DNA of 5,720 nt from Acidimicrobiales bacterium. Lineage in GTDB: Bacteria; Actinomycetota; Acidimicrobiia; Acidimicrobiales; RAAP-2. The notes under the pieces are model-generated. The model had not been told where the DNA came from. It ran no database searches and saw nothing but the letters and a program-made list of their open reading frames with translations. The position numbers and the translations under genes were made by a program. Within the stretch, counting starts at the first letter, position 1; the number at the start of each line of letters is the position of its first letter. The stretch is taken from the NCBI GenBank assembly GCA_017883105.1, contig JADGOF010000164.1, forward strand, positions 1 through 5,720, written 5' to 3'. Positions 1-5,577 of this stretch are shown here, one piece after another.

Positions 1-231
1 GAGCTGCGCGGCGTGGAGCTGGTGGGCACGGCCGAGATCGTCGAGGATCCGGACAAGATGTGGGAGCTCGGGGTCAATCTCTTCGAGCGCTACTACGGCA
101 CCTACAGCGAAGAGCTCCGTCCCTTTGTCGAGACCATGCTCAACAAGCGGATCGTGGCCAAACTCACCGTCGAGCGCACCGTGAGCTGGGACCACCGCAA
201 GCTCGGCCTCCCCTCCACCCGGCCGGCCTGA
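1..231 (+). CDS. PPOX/F420-type split-barrel protein, 3' end (partial)
   Basis: The reading frame is open from base 1 to the TGA at 229-231 and gives the last 76 residues of a protein whose start lies outside the window. The tail ends with KRIVAKLTVERTVSWDHRKLG. A final beta strand followed by an S-W-D-H-R-K-L motif is characteristic of pyridoxamine-5'-phosphate-oxidase-like (PPOX class) split-barrel proteins of Actinomycetota, many of which bind F420 or a flavin. The preceding helical part (MWELGVNLFERYYG, then EELRPFVETML) also fits that group. The cofactor-binding N-terminal half is not visible, so cofactor and substrate are unknown. A second PPOX-class gene starts 33 nt downstream in the same direction, so the two are probably co-transcribed. 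Family assignment is from recalled motifs, not from a search. Confidence 0.8.
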   Translation, partial: ELRGVELVGTAEIVEDPDKMWELGVNLFERYYGTYSEELRPFVETMLNKRIVAKLTVERTVSWDHRKLGLPSTRPA

Positions 232-264
232 GCCACTCCACCTTTCCCGCGATCGGAGACTGCT

Positions 265-723
265 GTGGCCCGTCCCATGAATGCCGATGAACTGCTGGCA
301 TTCCTCACCGGCGAGCCGACCCACACCGGCAAACTAGCGACGATCCGGGCCGACGGTCGAGCGCATGTGGCCCCGGTCTGGTTCGCCCTCGACACCTCGA
401 CGGCAGCGGCCGACTCCCCCATTGGCGACGTGGTCTTCAACACCGGCACCGACACCCTGAAGGGCCGGAACCTGCAGCGTGATCCCCGGGTGTCCATCTG
501 CATCGATGATGAGGTTCCCCCGTTCTCTTTCGTCACCATCGACGGGATCGCCACAGTCAGCGCGGTGCTGGACGACGTCGTCCACTGGGCGACCTTGATC
601 GCCGGCCGCTACATGGGCCAGGAGAACGCCGCAGCGTTCGGGAGGCGGAACGGCGTCCCCGGCGAGCTCGTGGTCAGGCTGCGGCCGACCGAGATCGTGG
701 CGGTGGCCGGGCTGGCCGAATGA
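265..723 (+). CDS. PPOX-class F420/flavin-dependent protein
   Basis: A 152-residue protein of the pyridoxamine-5'-phosphate-oxidase-like split-barrel superfamily, most like the small actinobacterial group usually called PPOX class F420-dependent enzymes. Visible hallmarks are the first barrel strands with ATIRADGRAHVAPVWF (residues 25-40), the cofactor-phosphate region TGTDTLKGRNLQRDPRVSI (about 60-78) with the family's K-x-R-N-L core, and the strand PFSFVTIDGIATV (86-98). Length is normal for this group. The protein is soluble, with no signal peptide or membrane segment. The GTG at 265 is preferred because GGAG at 255-258 lies 6 nt upstream; an in-frame ATG at 277 is the alternative. A short Ala/Ser-rich loop at about 43-54 between two strands looks like a minor insertion. 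Such proteins reduce or bind varied substrates with F420H2 or FMN, and the substrate here cannot be inferred. It follows a related partial gene, so this is a tandem pair. Confidence 0.88.
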   Translation: MARPMNADELLAFLTGEPTHTGKLATIRADGRAHVAPVWFALDTSTAAADSPIGDVVFNTGTDTLKGRNLQRDPRVSICIDDEVPPFSFVTIDGIATVSAVLDDVVHWATLIAGRYMGQENAAAFGRRNGVPGELVVRLRPTEIVAVAGLAE

Positions 724-868
724 GCCGGTCGGGCGAGCGTGGGCGCCGAGGCATATCGACTGCGGCGGGGACGCTCCAGTCCCCCCGGCGTGGCGCACCA
801 GGGTCTCGGGCTGGTAGCACTGTCTGGGGCCGACAGCACCGTCGGCCATTGCTAGGGGGAGCCCGCCC
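724..868 (+). other. Intergenic spacer with GC-rich hairpins
   Basis: 145 nt between the PPOX gene and the SDR gene, with no credible small ORF. It contains a perfect 6-bp inverted repeat (GGGGAC 767-772, GTCCCC 779-784, 6-nt loop) and a 5-bp one (CTGTC/GACAG with a 7-nt loop, about 820-836). Neither is followed by a T-run on the plus strand, so classical intrinsic termination is not supported. They could be partial attenuators or chance pairings in GC-rich DNA. The spacer is long enough to hold a promoter for the SDR gene, but I see no convincing -35/-10 pair. Confidence 0.35.
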
Positions 869-1657
869 ATGATTCTCGATCGCTTCCGTATGACCGACAA
901 GGTGGCCATCGTCACCGGCGCCGGACGGGGCATCGGTGCCGCCACCGCAGTGAGCCTGGCCGAGGCCGGTGCCGACGTGTTGATCTCTGCCCGCACCGCC
1001 GATCAGCTGGCCGAAGTGGCCCACAAGGTGGAGGCCGCCGGCCGTCGGGCCGTGCTGGTGCCCGCCGACCTCAGCGATCTCGTGGCGGTGGCCGCACTGG
1101 TCGACCACGCCCGGGAAGCCTTCGGTCGACTCGACCTGGTGGTCAACAACGTGGGCGGGGCCCTGCCCCGGCCGTTCATGGACACCTCACCGGGCCGCAT
1201 GGAACAGGCCTTCCACTTCAATGTGGCGACTGCCCACGCCCTGCTGCGTCCGGCGGTACCACTGATGTTGGAGGGGGACGGCGGATCGGTGGTCAACATC
1301 TCCTCGGCCATGGGACGAGTGTCCGGACGGGGGTTTCTGGCCTACGGCACCGCCAAGGCGGCGCTCGCCCACTACACCAGGTTGGCCGCCGCCGATCTCT
1401 CCCCTCGCATTCGGGTCAACGCCATCGCCGTGGGATCGGTGGCCACCTCCGCCCTGGACATCGTCATGCAGACCGACGAGCTCCGCGTGGCCCTGGAGGA
1501 GGGTACCCCCCTTGGCCGCATCGGCGACCCGGAGGACATCGCCGCCGCGGTGATCTACCTGGCCTCGCAGGCCGGGTCGTTCATCACCGGGAAAATCCTC
1601 GAGGTCGACGGCGGCATCGAAGGCCCCAACCTCGACATGGGCCTGCCCGACGTGTGA
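869..1657 (+). CDS. Short-chain dehydrogenase/reductase (classical SDR)
   Basis: A 262-residue classical SDR: a cytosolic NAD(P)(H)-dependent oxidoreductase acting on an alcohol/ketone pair. All hallmarks are present: the cofactor glycine motif TGAGRGIG (residues 16-23), the adenine-ring-contacting Asp in ADLSD (D67), NNVGG (93-97), and the catalytic tetrad N118, S146, Y159 and K163 (Y-x-x-x-K in AYGTAK, with the usual 13-residue Ser-Tyr spacing). R42 after the second strand, with no Asp or Glu there, leans towards NADP(H) (inference). The C-terminal ITGKILEVDGG (about 239-249) is the usual SDR end strand. It is followed by a tail, GPNLDMGLPDV, that I recall from some mycobacterial-type SDRs of lipid or steroid catabolism but cannot verify. 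The ATG at 869 follows an AGGGGGA ribosome binding site at 853-859; an in-frame ATG eight codons in is less likely. Length is typical. The gene lies 79 nt before the DapB-like gene, probably in the same operon. Confidence 0.93.
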   Translation: MILDRFRMTDKVAIVTGAGRGIGAATAVSLAEAGADVLISARTADQLAEVAHKVEAAGRRAVLVPADLSDLVAVAALVDHAREAFGRLDLVVNNVGGALPRPFMDTSPGRMEQAFHFNVATAHALLRPAVPLMLEGDGGSVVNISSAMGRVSGRGFLAYGTAKAALAHYTRLAAADLSPRIRVNAIAVGSVATSALDIVMQTDELRVALEEGTPLGRIGDPEDIAAAVIYLASQAGSFITGKILEVDGGIEGPNLDMGLPDV

Positions 1658-1724
1658 GCACCACCAGCCCGATCGGCACCGATCGACCAACAGAGCGCAC
1701 TCTCCGCACCATTCACCACCGACT

Positions 1725-1730
1725 GAGGAG
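1725..1730 (+). promoter_or_regulatory. Ribosome binding site of the DapB-like gene
   Basis: GAGGAG lies 6 nt upstream of the ATG at 1737. This strong Shine-Dalgarno match fixes the start. The rest of the 79-nt gap after the SDR stop shows no hairpin or promoter that I can support, which favours co-transcription with the SDR gene. Confidence 0.8.
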
Positions 1731-1736
1731 CCCATC

Positions 1737-2810
1737 ATGAGCAAGACCTACCGAGTCGTCGCCTGGAGCACGGGCAACGTCGGCAGACACGCCATCGCCG
1801 GTATCGACGCCCGACCCGACCTCGAGCTGGTCGGACTCTGGGTGTCCAACCCGGACAAGGTGGGCAAGGACGCCGGCGACCTGGCCGGCCTCGACCGCAC
1901 CCTCGGGGTGACGGCCACCCACGACATCGATGCCGTGGTTGCCCTGAAGCCCGACGTGGTGGTGCACACCGCCATGGCCGACGACCGGCTGTTCGAGGCC
2001 CTCGCTGACATGCAAAAGCTGCTCCATGCCGGGATCAACGTGGTCTCCAGCGGACCGGTGTTCCTCCAATACCCCTACGGCGTGGTCGACGACTCGATGA
2101 TCGAGCCGATGCTCACCGCGGCCAGAGAGGGCGGTGTCTCCCTCTTCGTCAACGGGGTCGACCCCGGGTTCGCCAACGACGCCCTGCCGCTGGTGCTGAC
2201 CGGTGTCAGCGAGCGCATCGACGAGGTGCGGTGCTTCGAGATCCTCAACTACAACACCTACAACCAGGGCATGGTCCTTTTCGACATCATGGGATTCGGT
2301 CGGCCCATCGACGAGGTCCCGAAGATCCTCCAACCCGGGGTCTTGACCATGGCCTGGGGCAGCGTGGTCCGCCAGTTGGCCGCAGCCCTCGACGTGGAGC
2401 TCGACTCGGTCGACGAGTGGTACGAGCGCCGTCCGGCACTCGAAACCTTCGAGATCGACGCCGGCACCATCGAGAAGGGGACCGCCGCCGCCCTCCACTT
2501 CGAGGTCAGGGGAATGCGCAACGGCAGGGCGGTCATCGTCCTCGAGCATGTCACCCGTCTCCACGACGACCTGGCCCCGGAGTGGCCCCAGCCCGCGGGC
2601 CACGGGTGCTACCGGGTGACGGTGACCGGTGAGCCCAATTACACCCTCGACCTTCAGCTTCTGGGCAGTGACGGCGATCACAACACCGCCGGGCTCAAGG
2701 CCACGGCCATGCGATTGGTCAACTCCATCCCCGCCGTGGTCGAGGGCGCCCCCGGGCTGCTCACCGCCCTCGACCTGCCTTTGGTCACCGGGCGCGGGTT
2801 GGTCAGCTGA
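1737..2810 (+). CDS. DapB-like NAD(P)H-dependent oxidoreductase (amine dehydrogenase-like family)
   Basis: A 357-residue protein with an N-terminal Rossmann fold (RVVAWSTGNVGRHAI, glycine motif TGNVG at residues 12-16). It resembles the dihydrodipicolinate reductase N-terminal domain. Later come SSGPVFLQYPYG (104-115) and NGVDPGFANDALPL (139-152), which mark the larger actinobacterial family annotated as dihydrodipicolinate reductase-like or NAD(P)H-dependent amine dehydrogenase family, related in fold to 2,4-diaminopentanoate dehydrogenase. It is about 100 residues longer than true DapB and lacks an obvious DapB-type catalytic His-His motif, so a role in lysine synthesis is not supported. 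The substrate is unknown. The protein is soluble and cytosolic. Length matches the family. It is downstream of the SDR in the same direction, which suggests two successive oxidoreductases in one pathway (inference). No truncation or frameshift is seen. Confidence 0.86.
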   Translation: MSKTYRVVAWSTGNVGRHAIAGIDARPDLELVGLWVSNPDKVGKDAGDLAGLDRTLGVTATHDIDAVVALKPDVVVHTAMADDRLFEALADMQKLLHAGINVVSSGPVFLQYPYGVVDDSMIEPMLTAAREGGVSLFVNGVDPGFANDALPLVLTGVSERIDEVRCFEILNYNTYNQGMVLFDIMGFGRPIDEVPKILQPGVLTMAWGSVVRQLAAALDVELDSVDEWYERRPALETFEIDAGTIEKGTAAALHFEVRGMRNGRAVIVLEHVTRLHDDLAPEWPQPAGHGCYRVTVTGEPNYTLDLQLLGSDGDHNTAGLKATAMRLVNSIPAVVEGAPGLLTALDLPLVTGRGLVS

Positions 2811-2814
2811 CCGA

Positions 2815-2830
2815 CCCATCCACGGATGGG
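2815..2830 (+). other. GC-rich hairpin after the DapB-like gene
   Basis: CCCATC (2815-2820) and GATGGG (2825-2830) form a perfect 6-bp stem with a 4-nt CACG loop, starting 4 nt after the stop codon. It is followed by AAGGG, not a T-run, so it is at best a U-less (I-shaped) terminator or an mRNA 3'-end stabiliser. Its position just upstream of a possible new promoter makes an operon boundary plausible. Confidence 0.4.
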
Positions 2831-2847
2831 AAGGGACCGCCGAACAG

Positions 2848-2853
2848 TAGGGT
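2848..2853 (+). promoter_or_regulatory. Possible -10 box (TAGGGT) before the ABC transporter gene
   Basis: TAGGGT fits the actinobacterial TAnnnT -10 consensus. It sits 7 nt upstream of an ATG (2861), the spacing expected for leaderless transcription starting at that ATG. No clear TTGAC-type -35 element lies at the usual distance (the hexamer there is GATGGG), so the assignment rests on the -10 match and its position only. Confidence 0.35.
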
Positions 2854-2860
2854 CCGAGGC

Positions 2861-2890
2861 ATGACGGCCGTCGGTGGAGATCCACAGTGA
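2861..2890 (+). CDS. Possible nine-codon leader ORF overlapping the ABC transporter start
   Basis: The ATG at 2861 opens a nine-residue peptide, MTAVGGDPQ, that ends in TGA at 2888-2890. This stop overlaps the GTG start (2887-2889) of the ABC gene in a GTGA arrangement typical of translational coupling. A usable ribosome binding site for the mini-ORF is absent (GAGG ends 1 nt before the ATG). If it is translated, that would more likely be from a leaderless mRNA made from the -10-like TAGGGT at 2848. The ABC gene also has its own ribosome binding site inside this mini-ORF, so the mini-ORF may be incidental. Confidence 0.3.
   Translation: MTAVGGDPQ
2873..2879 (+). promoter_or_regulatory. Ribosome binding site of the ABC transporter gene
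   Basis: GGTGGAG ends 7 nt before the GTG at 2887 and decides the start. The resulting N-terminus (a Gly/Met-rich stretch, then a basic segment before the first membrane helix) fits the family. Confidence 0.7.
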
Positions 2891-4791
2891 GCATGCCCGG
2901 GCACGGCATGGGCGGCGGTGGCCAGTTCGGCTCGGTCATGCGCTCGATGCGCCGCGACGAGTCGGTCACCGACCAGCACGTGACCAAGGGCACGGCCAAG
3001 CGGATGTTCCAGTTCGCCCGGCCCTACCGGAAGATCCTGGCCTGGTTTCTGGTTCTGGTCACCGTCAACGCCGTCCTCGGGGTGATCAACCCGCTTCTGT
3101 TCCGCTCGATCATCAACAACGGCATCAAAGGGCACGACAAGACTCTGATCGTCGTCCTGTCCCTGGTGGCGGCGGGCGTGGCCTTTGCCGCCACCGGCCT
3201 CTCCATCGCCATGCGGTGGGTGTCGGCCAAGGTGGGCGAGGGTCTCATCTTCGATATGCGGTCCCAGGTCTTCGGCCACATCCAGAAGATGCCGATCGCC
3301 TTCTTCACCCGCACGCAGACCGGTGCGCTGATCAGTCGGCTGAACAACGACGTGATCGGTGCCCAGCAGGCGTTCACCGACACCTTGTCGTCGGTGGTCT
3401 CCAACCTGATCAGCGTGACGTTGGTCCTCATCGTGATGTTCTTCCTTTCGTGGCAGATCACGCTGATCAGTCTCGTCATCCTTCCGGTGTTCGTCCTGCC
3501 GGCCAAGCGGGTCGGACGCCGACTGTCGGCGATCACCCGCGAGTCCTACGGCCTCAACGCGCAGATGAACAACACGATGAACGAGCGGTTCAACGTCTCA
3601 GGGGCCCTGCTGGTCAAGCTGTTCGGCCGGCCGGCCGAGGAGCGGAGCGCGTTCGAGCAGAAGGCCGGCCGGGTCCGGGACATCGGAATCACCCAAGCCA
3701 TGTATGCCCGCTTCTTCATCGCCGCGCTCACCCTGACCGCGGCATTGGCCACCGCGGTGGTCTACGGCTGGGGAGGCGTACAGGCCGTGGACGGGGCCCT
3801 GTCCGTCGGGACCGTGGTGGCCCTGGCGGCCTACCTGACCCAACTGTACGCCCCGCTCACCGCACTCTCCAACGTCCAGATCGACGTCATGACCGCGCTG
3901 GTCTCCTTCGATCGGGTCTTCGAGATCCTCGATCTGCCCCCGATGATCACCGACAAGCCCGACGCCCAACCGATCCCGCCCGGCCCGGCCCGCATCGAGT
4001 TCGACCATGTGGACTTCCGCTATCCCACTGCGGACGAGGTGTCCCTGGCCTCCCTCGAATCGGTAGCCGTTCTCGATACCACCGTCTCCCAGCAGGTCCT
4101 GTTCGACGTCAGCTTCACCGCCGAGCCCGGGCAGCTGGTGGCGTTGGTCGGACCGTCCGGAGCGGGCAAGACCACCGTCAGCCAGCTCCTCCCCCGCCTC
4201 TACGACGTGCGGTCGGGTGCCATCCGTATCAACGGCACCGACGTCCGGGATGCCACCGCGGAGTCGCTGACCGCCACCATCGGCGTGGTCACCCAGGACG
4301 CCCACCTCTTCCACGAGACCATCCGAGGCAACCTGCTCTTCGCCAAGCCCGACGCCACCGACGCCGAGATGGACTCGGCGCTGGCCGGCGCCCAGATCGC
4401 CACCATGGTCGCCACGCTTCCCGACGGGTTGAACACGGTGGTGGGCGATCGTGGCTATCGGTTGTCAGGTGGCGAGAAGCAACGCATCGCCATCGCCCGC
4501 ATCCTATTGAAGGCCCCCGAGGTGGTGGTGCTCGACGAGGCCACCGCCCACCTCGACTCCGAGTCGGAGGCGGCCGTGCAGAAGGCGCTGGCCACCGCCC
4601 TCGAGGGCCGTACGTCCCTGGTCATCGCCCATCGTTTGTCCACCGTGCGGGAGGCGGACATGATCCTGGTGCTCGACCACGGGCGCATCGTCGAACGGGG
4701 CCACCACGACGAGCTGCTTGCCGCCGACGGCCAGTACGCCGAGTTGTACCACATCCAGTTCGAACGACAGGAGCAGGCCGACCCCGCCTGA
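2887..4791 (+). CDS. ABC exporter, fused permease and ATPase half-transporter
   Basis: A 634-residue type IV (exporter-fold) half-transporter expected to work as a homodimer in the cytoplasmic membrane. The N-terminal TMD has about six helices near residues 50-72, 87-108, 169-188, 190-207, 274-294 and 305-323. The NBD is complete: A-loop Tyr379, Walker A GPSGAGKT (422-429), Q-loop Gln470, signature LSGGEKQR (526-533), Walker B VVVLDE with catalytic Glu551, D-loop AHLD (554-557) and H-loop His582. The ATPase should therefore be active. Between the A-loop and the second strand there is an extra segment of about 20 residues (382-403, starting ADEVSLASLE); I recall this from related actinobacterial exporters. 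There is no C39 peptidase domain or signal peptide. The substrate (drug, lipid or peptide) cannot be told. Length is normal. The gene is convergent with the small minus-strand ORF that ends 16 nt beyond its stop. Confidence 0.95.
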   Translation: MSMPGHGMGGGGQFGSVMRSMRRDESVTDQHVTKGTAKRMFQFARPYRKILAWFLVLVTVNAVLGVINPLLFRSIINNGIKGHDKTLIVVLSLVAAGVAFAATGLSIAMRWVSAKVGEGLIFDMRSQVFGHIQKMPIAFFTRTQTGALISRLNNDVIGAQQAFTDTLSSVVSNLISVTLVLIVMFFLSWQITLISLVILPVFVLPAKRVGRRLSAITRESYGLNAQMNNTMNERFNVSGALLVKLFGRPAEERSAFEQKAGRVRDIGITQAMYARFFIAALTLTAALATAVVYGWGGVQAVDGALSVGTVVALAAYLTQLYAPLTALSNVQIDVMTALVSFDRVFEILDLPPMITDKPDAQPIPPGPARIEFDHVDFRYPTADEVSLASLESVAVLDTTVSQQVLFDVSFTAEPGQLVALVGPSGAGKTTVSQLLPRLYDVRSGAIRINGTDVRDATAESLTATIGVVTQDAHLFHETIRGNLLFAKPDATDAEMDSALAGAQIATMVATLPDGLNTVVGDRGYRLSGGEKQRIAIARILLKAPEVVVLDEATAHLDSESEAAVQKALATALEGRTSLVIAHRLSTVREADMILVLDHGRIVERGHHDELLAADGQYAELYHIQFERQEQADPA

Positions 4792-4807
4792 CACCCGGCG
4801 TGTGCGG

Positions 4808-4993
4808 TCATGCCGCCTCGCCGACGCAGAGCGATGATTCGCCCTTGTCGTGCGAGTCACCCGGGTCGAGGACCCGGTCCGAGGACCATGCTTCCGCCCG
4901 GGCCGTGGTGGCCCGTGTCGCCCATTCGGGCTCGTGACGGCCAACCGGCGTCCGCAGCGATGCAGTCTCTGAGGTGAGCTCGTGTTCGTTCAT
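4808..4993 (-). CDS. Small hypothetical protein, 61 residues
   Basis: I do not recognise this protein. The minus-strand ORF starts at the ATG whose first base is 4993 and stops at 4808. The reason to believe it is the start: minus-strand AAAGGAG lies 8 nt before the ATG, one of the best ribosome binding sites in the window. An in-frame ATG 15 codons upstream (5038) lacks such a site. The protein begins MNEHELTSETASLRTP and ends SSLCVGEAA. It is hydrophilic and rich in Ala, Glu, Ser, Thr and Arg, with two Trp (about 24 and 36) and one Cys near the C-terminus. It has no membrane segment or signal peptide and is possibly disordered. It is convergent with the ABC gene (16-nt gap, no visible terminator). 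Third codon positions are mostly G/C, as in neighbouring genes, although overlapping GC-rich frames weaken that argument. Confidence 0.55.
   Translation of the reverse strand: MNEHELTSETASLRTPVGRHEPEWATRATTARAEAWSSDRVLDPGDSHDKGESSLCVGEAA
4861..4887. repeat. Two tandem near-identical inverted repeats
   Basis: CCGGGTC-GAG-GACCCGG (4861-4877) is a perfect 7-bp stem with a 3-nt loop. GGTCC-GA-GGACC (4876-4887) follows at once. The cores GGTCGAGGACC (4864-4874) and GGTCCGAGGACC (4876-4887) differ by one inserted base, so this is a short tandem duplication of a palindrome. It lies 70 nt past the ABC stop and inside the small minus-strand ORF. It could act as a U-less terminator for either strand. 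No T-run follows. Confidence 0.5.
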
Positions 4994-5038
4994 GTGTTTG
5001 CTCCTTTCTCTGTTTCTAAAGGGTTTCCTATGGTTCAT

Positions 5039-5256
5039 TTCCAGTAATCAGGCCGATTCAGACCGCGTTCCCCATCCCAAATCGCGTTGGGCGGGTATCA
5101 CGTCGGCCACGCTCCATACAGTCGGGCCCGGGCGGACCACCGGCCGTTGCGCCGATCGCGGGTCAGGAGCCGGTCGGAATCGTGCGTAGCGCCGACATCA
5201 GGACCGCCCGACCACGGCCGCGATCACCATGTCGTGCGATGGTGGGAGAACAAGGC
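5039..5256. other. Gene-free stretch between the two small minus-strand ORFs
   Basis: Together with the terminator at 5257-5295 and the bases up to 5325, about 290-330 nt separate the two small ORFs. ORFs here on the plus strand (for instance one from 5087) give Arg/Pro/Ser-rich translations without ribosome binding sites and cross the terminator, so I do not call them. The stretch must hold the promoter of the 61-residue ORF if the terminator works, but I see no clear -35/-10 pair. A 6-bp inverted repeat, CACCAT (5225-5230) and ATGGTG (5239-5244) with an 8-nt loop, lies near the terminator. Confidence 0.45.
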
Positions 5257-5295
5257 GCCAAAAACAAAAGGAGCCGCTTCTTGCGAAGCGACTCC
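5257..5295 (-). terminator. Intrinsic (Rho-independent) terminator with GNRA loop
   Basis: Read on the minus strand, GGAGTCGCTTC (5295-5285), loop GCAA (5284-5281) and GAAGCGGCTCC (5280-5270) form an 11-bp stem with a single G-U pair, closed by a GCAA (GNRA) tetraloop. The tract TTTTGTTTTT follows directly at 5269-5260. The stem is weaker on the plus strand (C/A mismatch) and has no T-run there, so the terminator is directional. It starts 30 nt after the stop of the 73-residue minus-strand ORF, which strongly supports transcription of that ORF. Confidence 0.92.
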
Positions 5296-5325
5296 TCGAC
5301 GGTTCCAGACCTTGTGGGTGTCTGT

Positions 5326-5547
5326 TCATTCCGTCGAGAGTGCCTCCCGAACTGCCTTGGCGCTGGATGCGAGAGCATCCTTGCTACACGCCCTGGAAAT
5401 ACCGGCAATCGATACCGCCATGGACGGAGGACCCGTCTCGACGTCCGCGGGCTTGCTCTCCGCGGACTTCTCCCCTGCCGCGAGATCCCGGCCCGAAGAA
5501 GTGTCCATGTACTTCATGTTCTCAAGCATAGCGTGATGAGTTGACAT
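5326..5547 (-). CDS. Small hypothetical protein, 73 residues
   Basis: I do not recognise this protein. The minus-strand ORF starts at the ATG whose first base is 5547 and ends in TGA at 5326, 30 nt before a strong intrinsic terminator. That pairing is the main evidence that it is a real transcription unit. The N-terminus is Met/His-rich (MSTHHAMLENMKYMDTSS). The middle is charged and probably disordered (GEKSAESKPADVETGPPS, about 25-42). The C-terminal third (about 43-72) reads as an amphipathic Ala/Ser/Ile segment with one Cys (about 54). No signal peptide, membrane span or known domain is visible. A modest Shine-Dalgarno (GAAGAG) lies 11 nt upstream, longer than usual, so the start is less certain than the gene. 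An in-frame TAA a few codons after the repeat TAAGGGA rules out a much longer N-terminus. Possible roles (small regulator, peptide precursor) are guesses only. Confidence 0.6.
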   Translation of the reverse strand: MSTHHAMLENMKYMDTSSGRDLAAGEKSAESKPADVETGPPSMAVSIAGISRACSKDALASSAKAVREALSTE

Positions 5548-5565
5548 TGGTGGGTCATCTCTTCT

Positions 5566-5575
5566 ATTTCCAATA
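5566..5575 (-). repeat. TATTGGAAAT, repeated with one change at 5037-5046
   Basis: On the minus strand TATTGGAAAT lies 18 nt upstream of the 73-residue ORF. TACTGGAAAT (5046-5037) lies 43 nt upstream of the 61-residue ORF. Nine of ten bases match and the orientation relative to the genes is the same. It could be a shared upstream element or chance. Confidence 0.3.
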
Positions 5576-5577
5576 CT

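Noticed and set aside
767..784. Hairpin after the PPOX gene as a true terminator
   Set aside because: The 6-bp stem is perfect, but there is no T-run, and the hairpin lies in a GC-rich spacer where such pairings are common.
334..996. Minus-strand ORFs opposite the PPOX and SDR genes
   Set aside because: They have no ribosome binding site and no recognisable motif, and they span two well-supported plus-strand genes and the gap between them.
1713..2999. Long minus-strand ORF (428 codons) across the DapB-like gene
   Set aside because: It is antisense to a clearly conserved Rossmann enzyme. Its translation is rich in Gly, His, Asp and Val with no domain, which is typical of long open shadows in GC-rich DNA.
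2874..4937. Plus-strand ORF of 687 codons in another frame over the ABC gene
   Set aside because: The translation is Arg/Pro/Gly/His-rich low complexity. The overlapping frame holds every ABC motif in order, so this is a frame shadow.
5087..5536. Plus-strand ORF of 149 codons (and two other plus-frame ORFs) in the last kilobase
   Set aside because: The composition is Arg/Ser/Pro-rich and there is no Shine-Dalgarno. The ORF runs through the minus-strand terminator stem and the opposite strand of the 73-residue gene.
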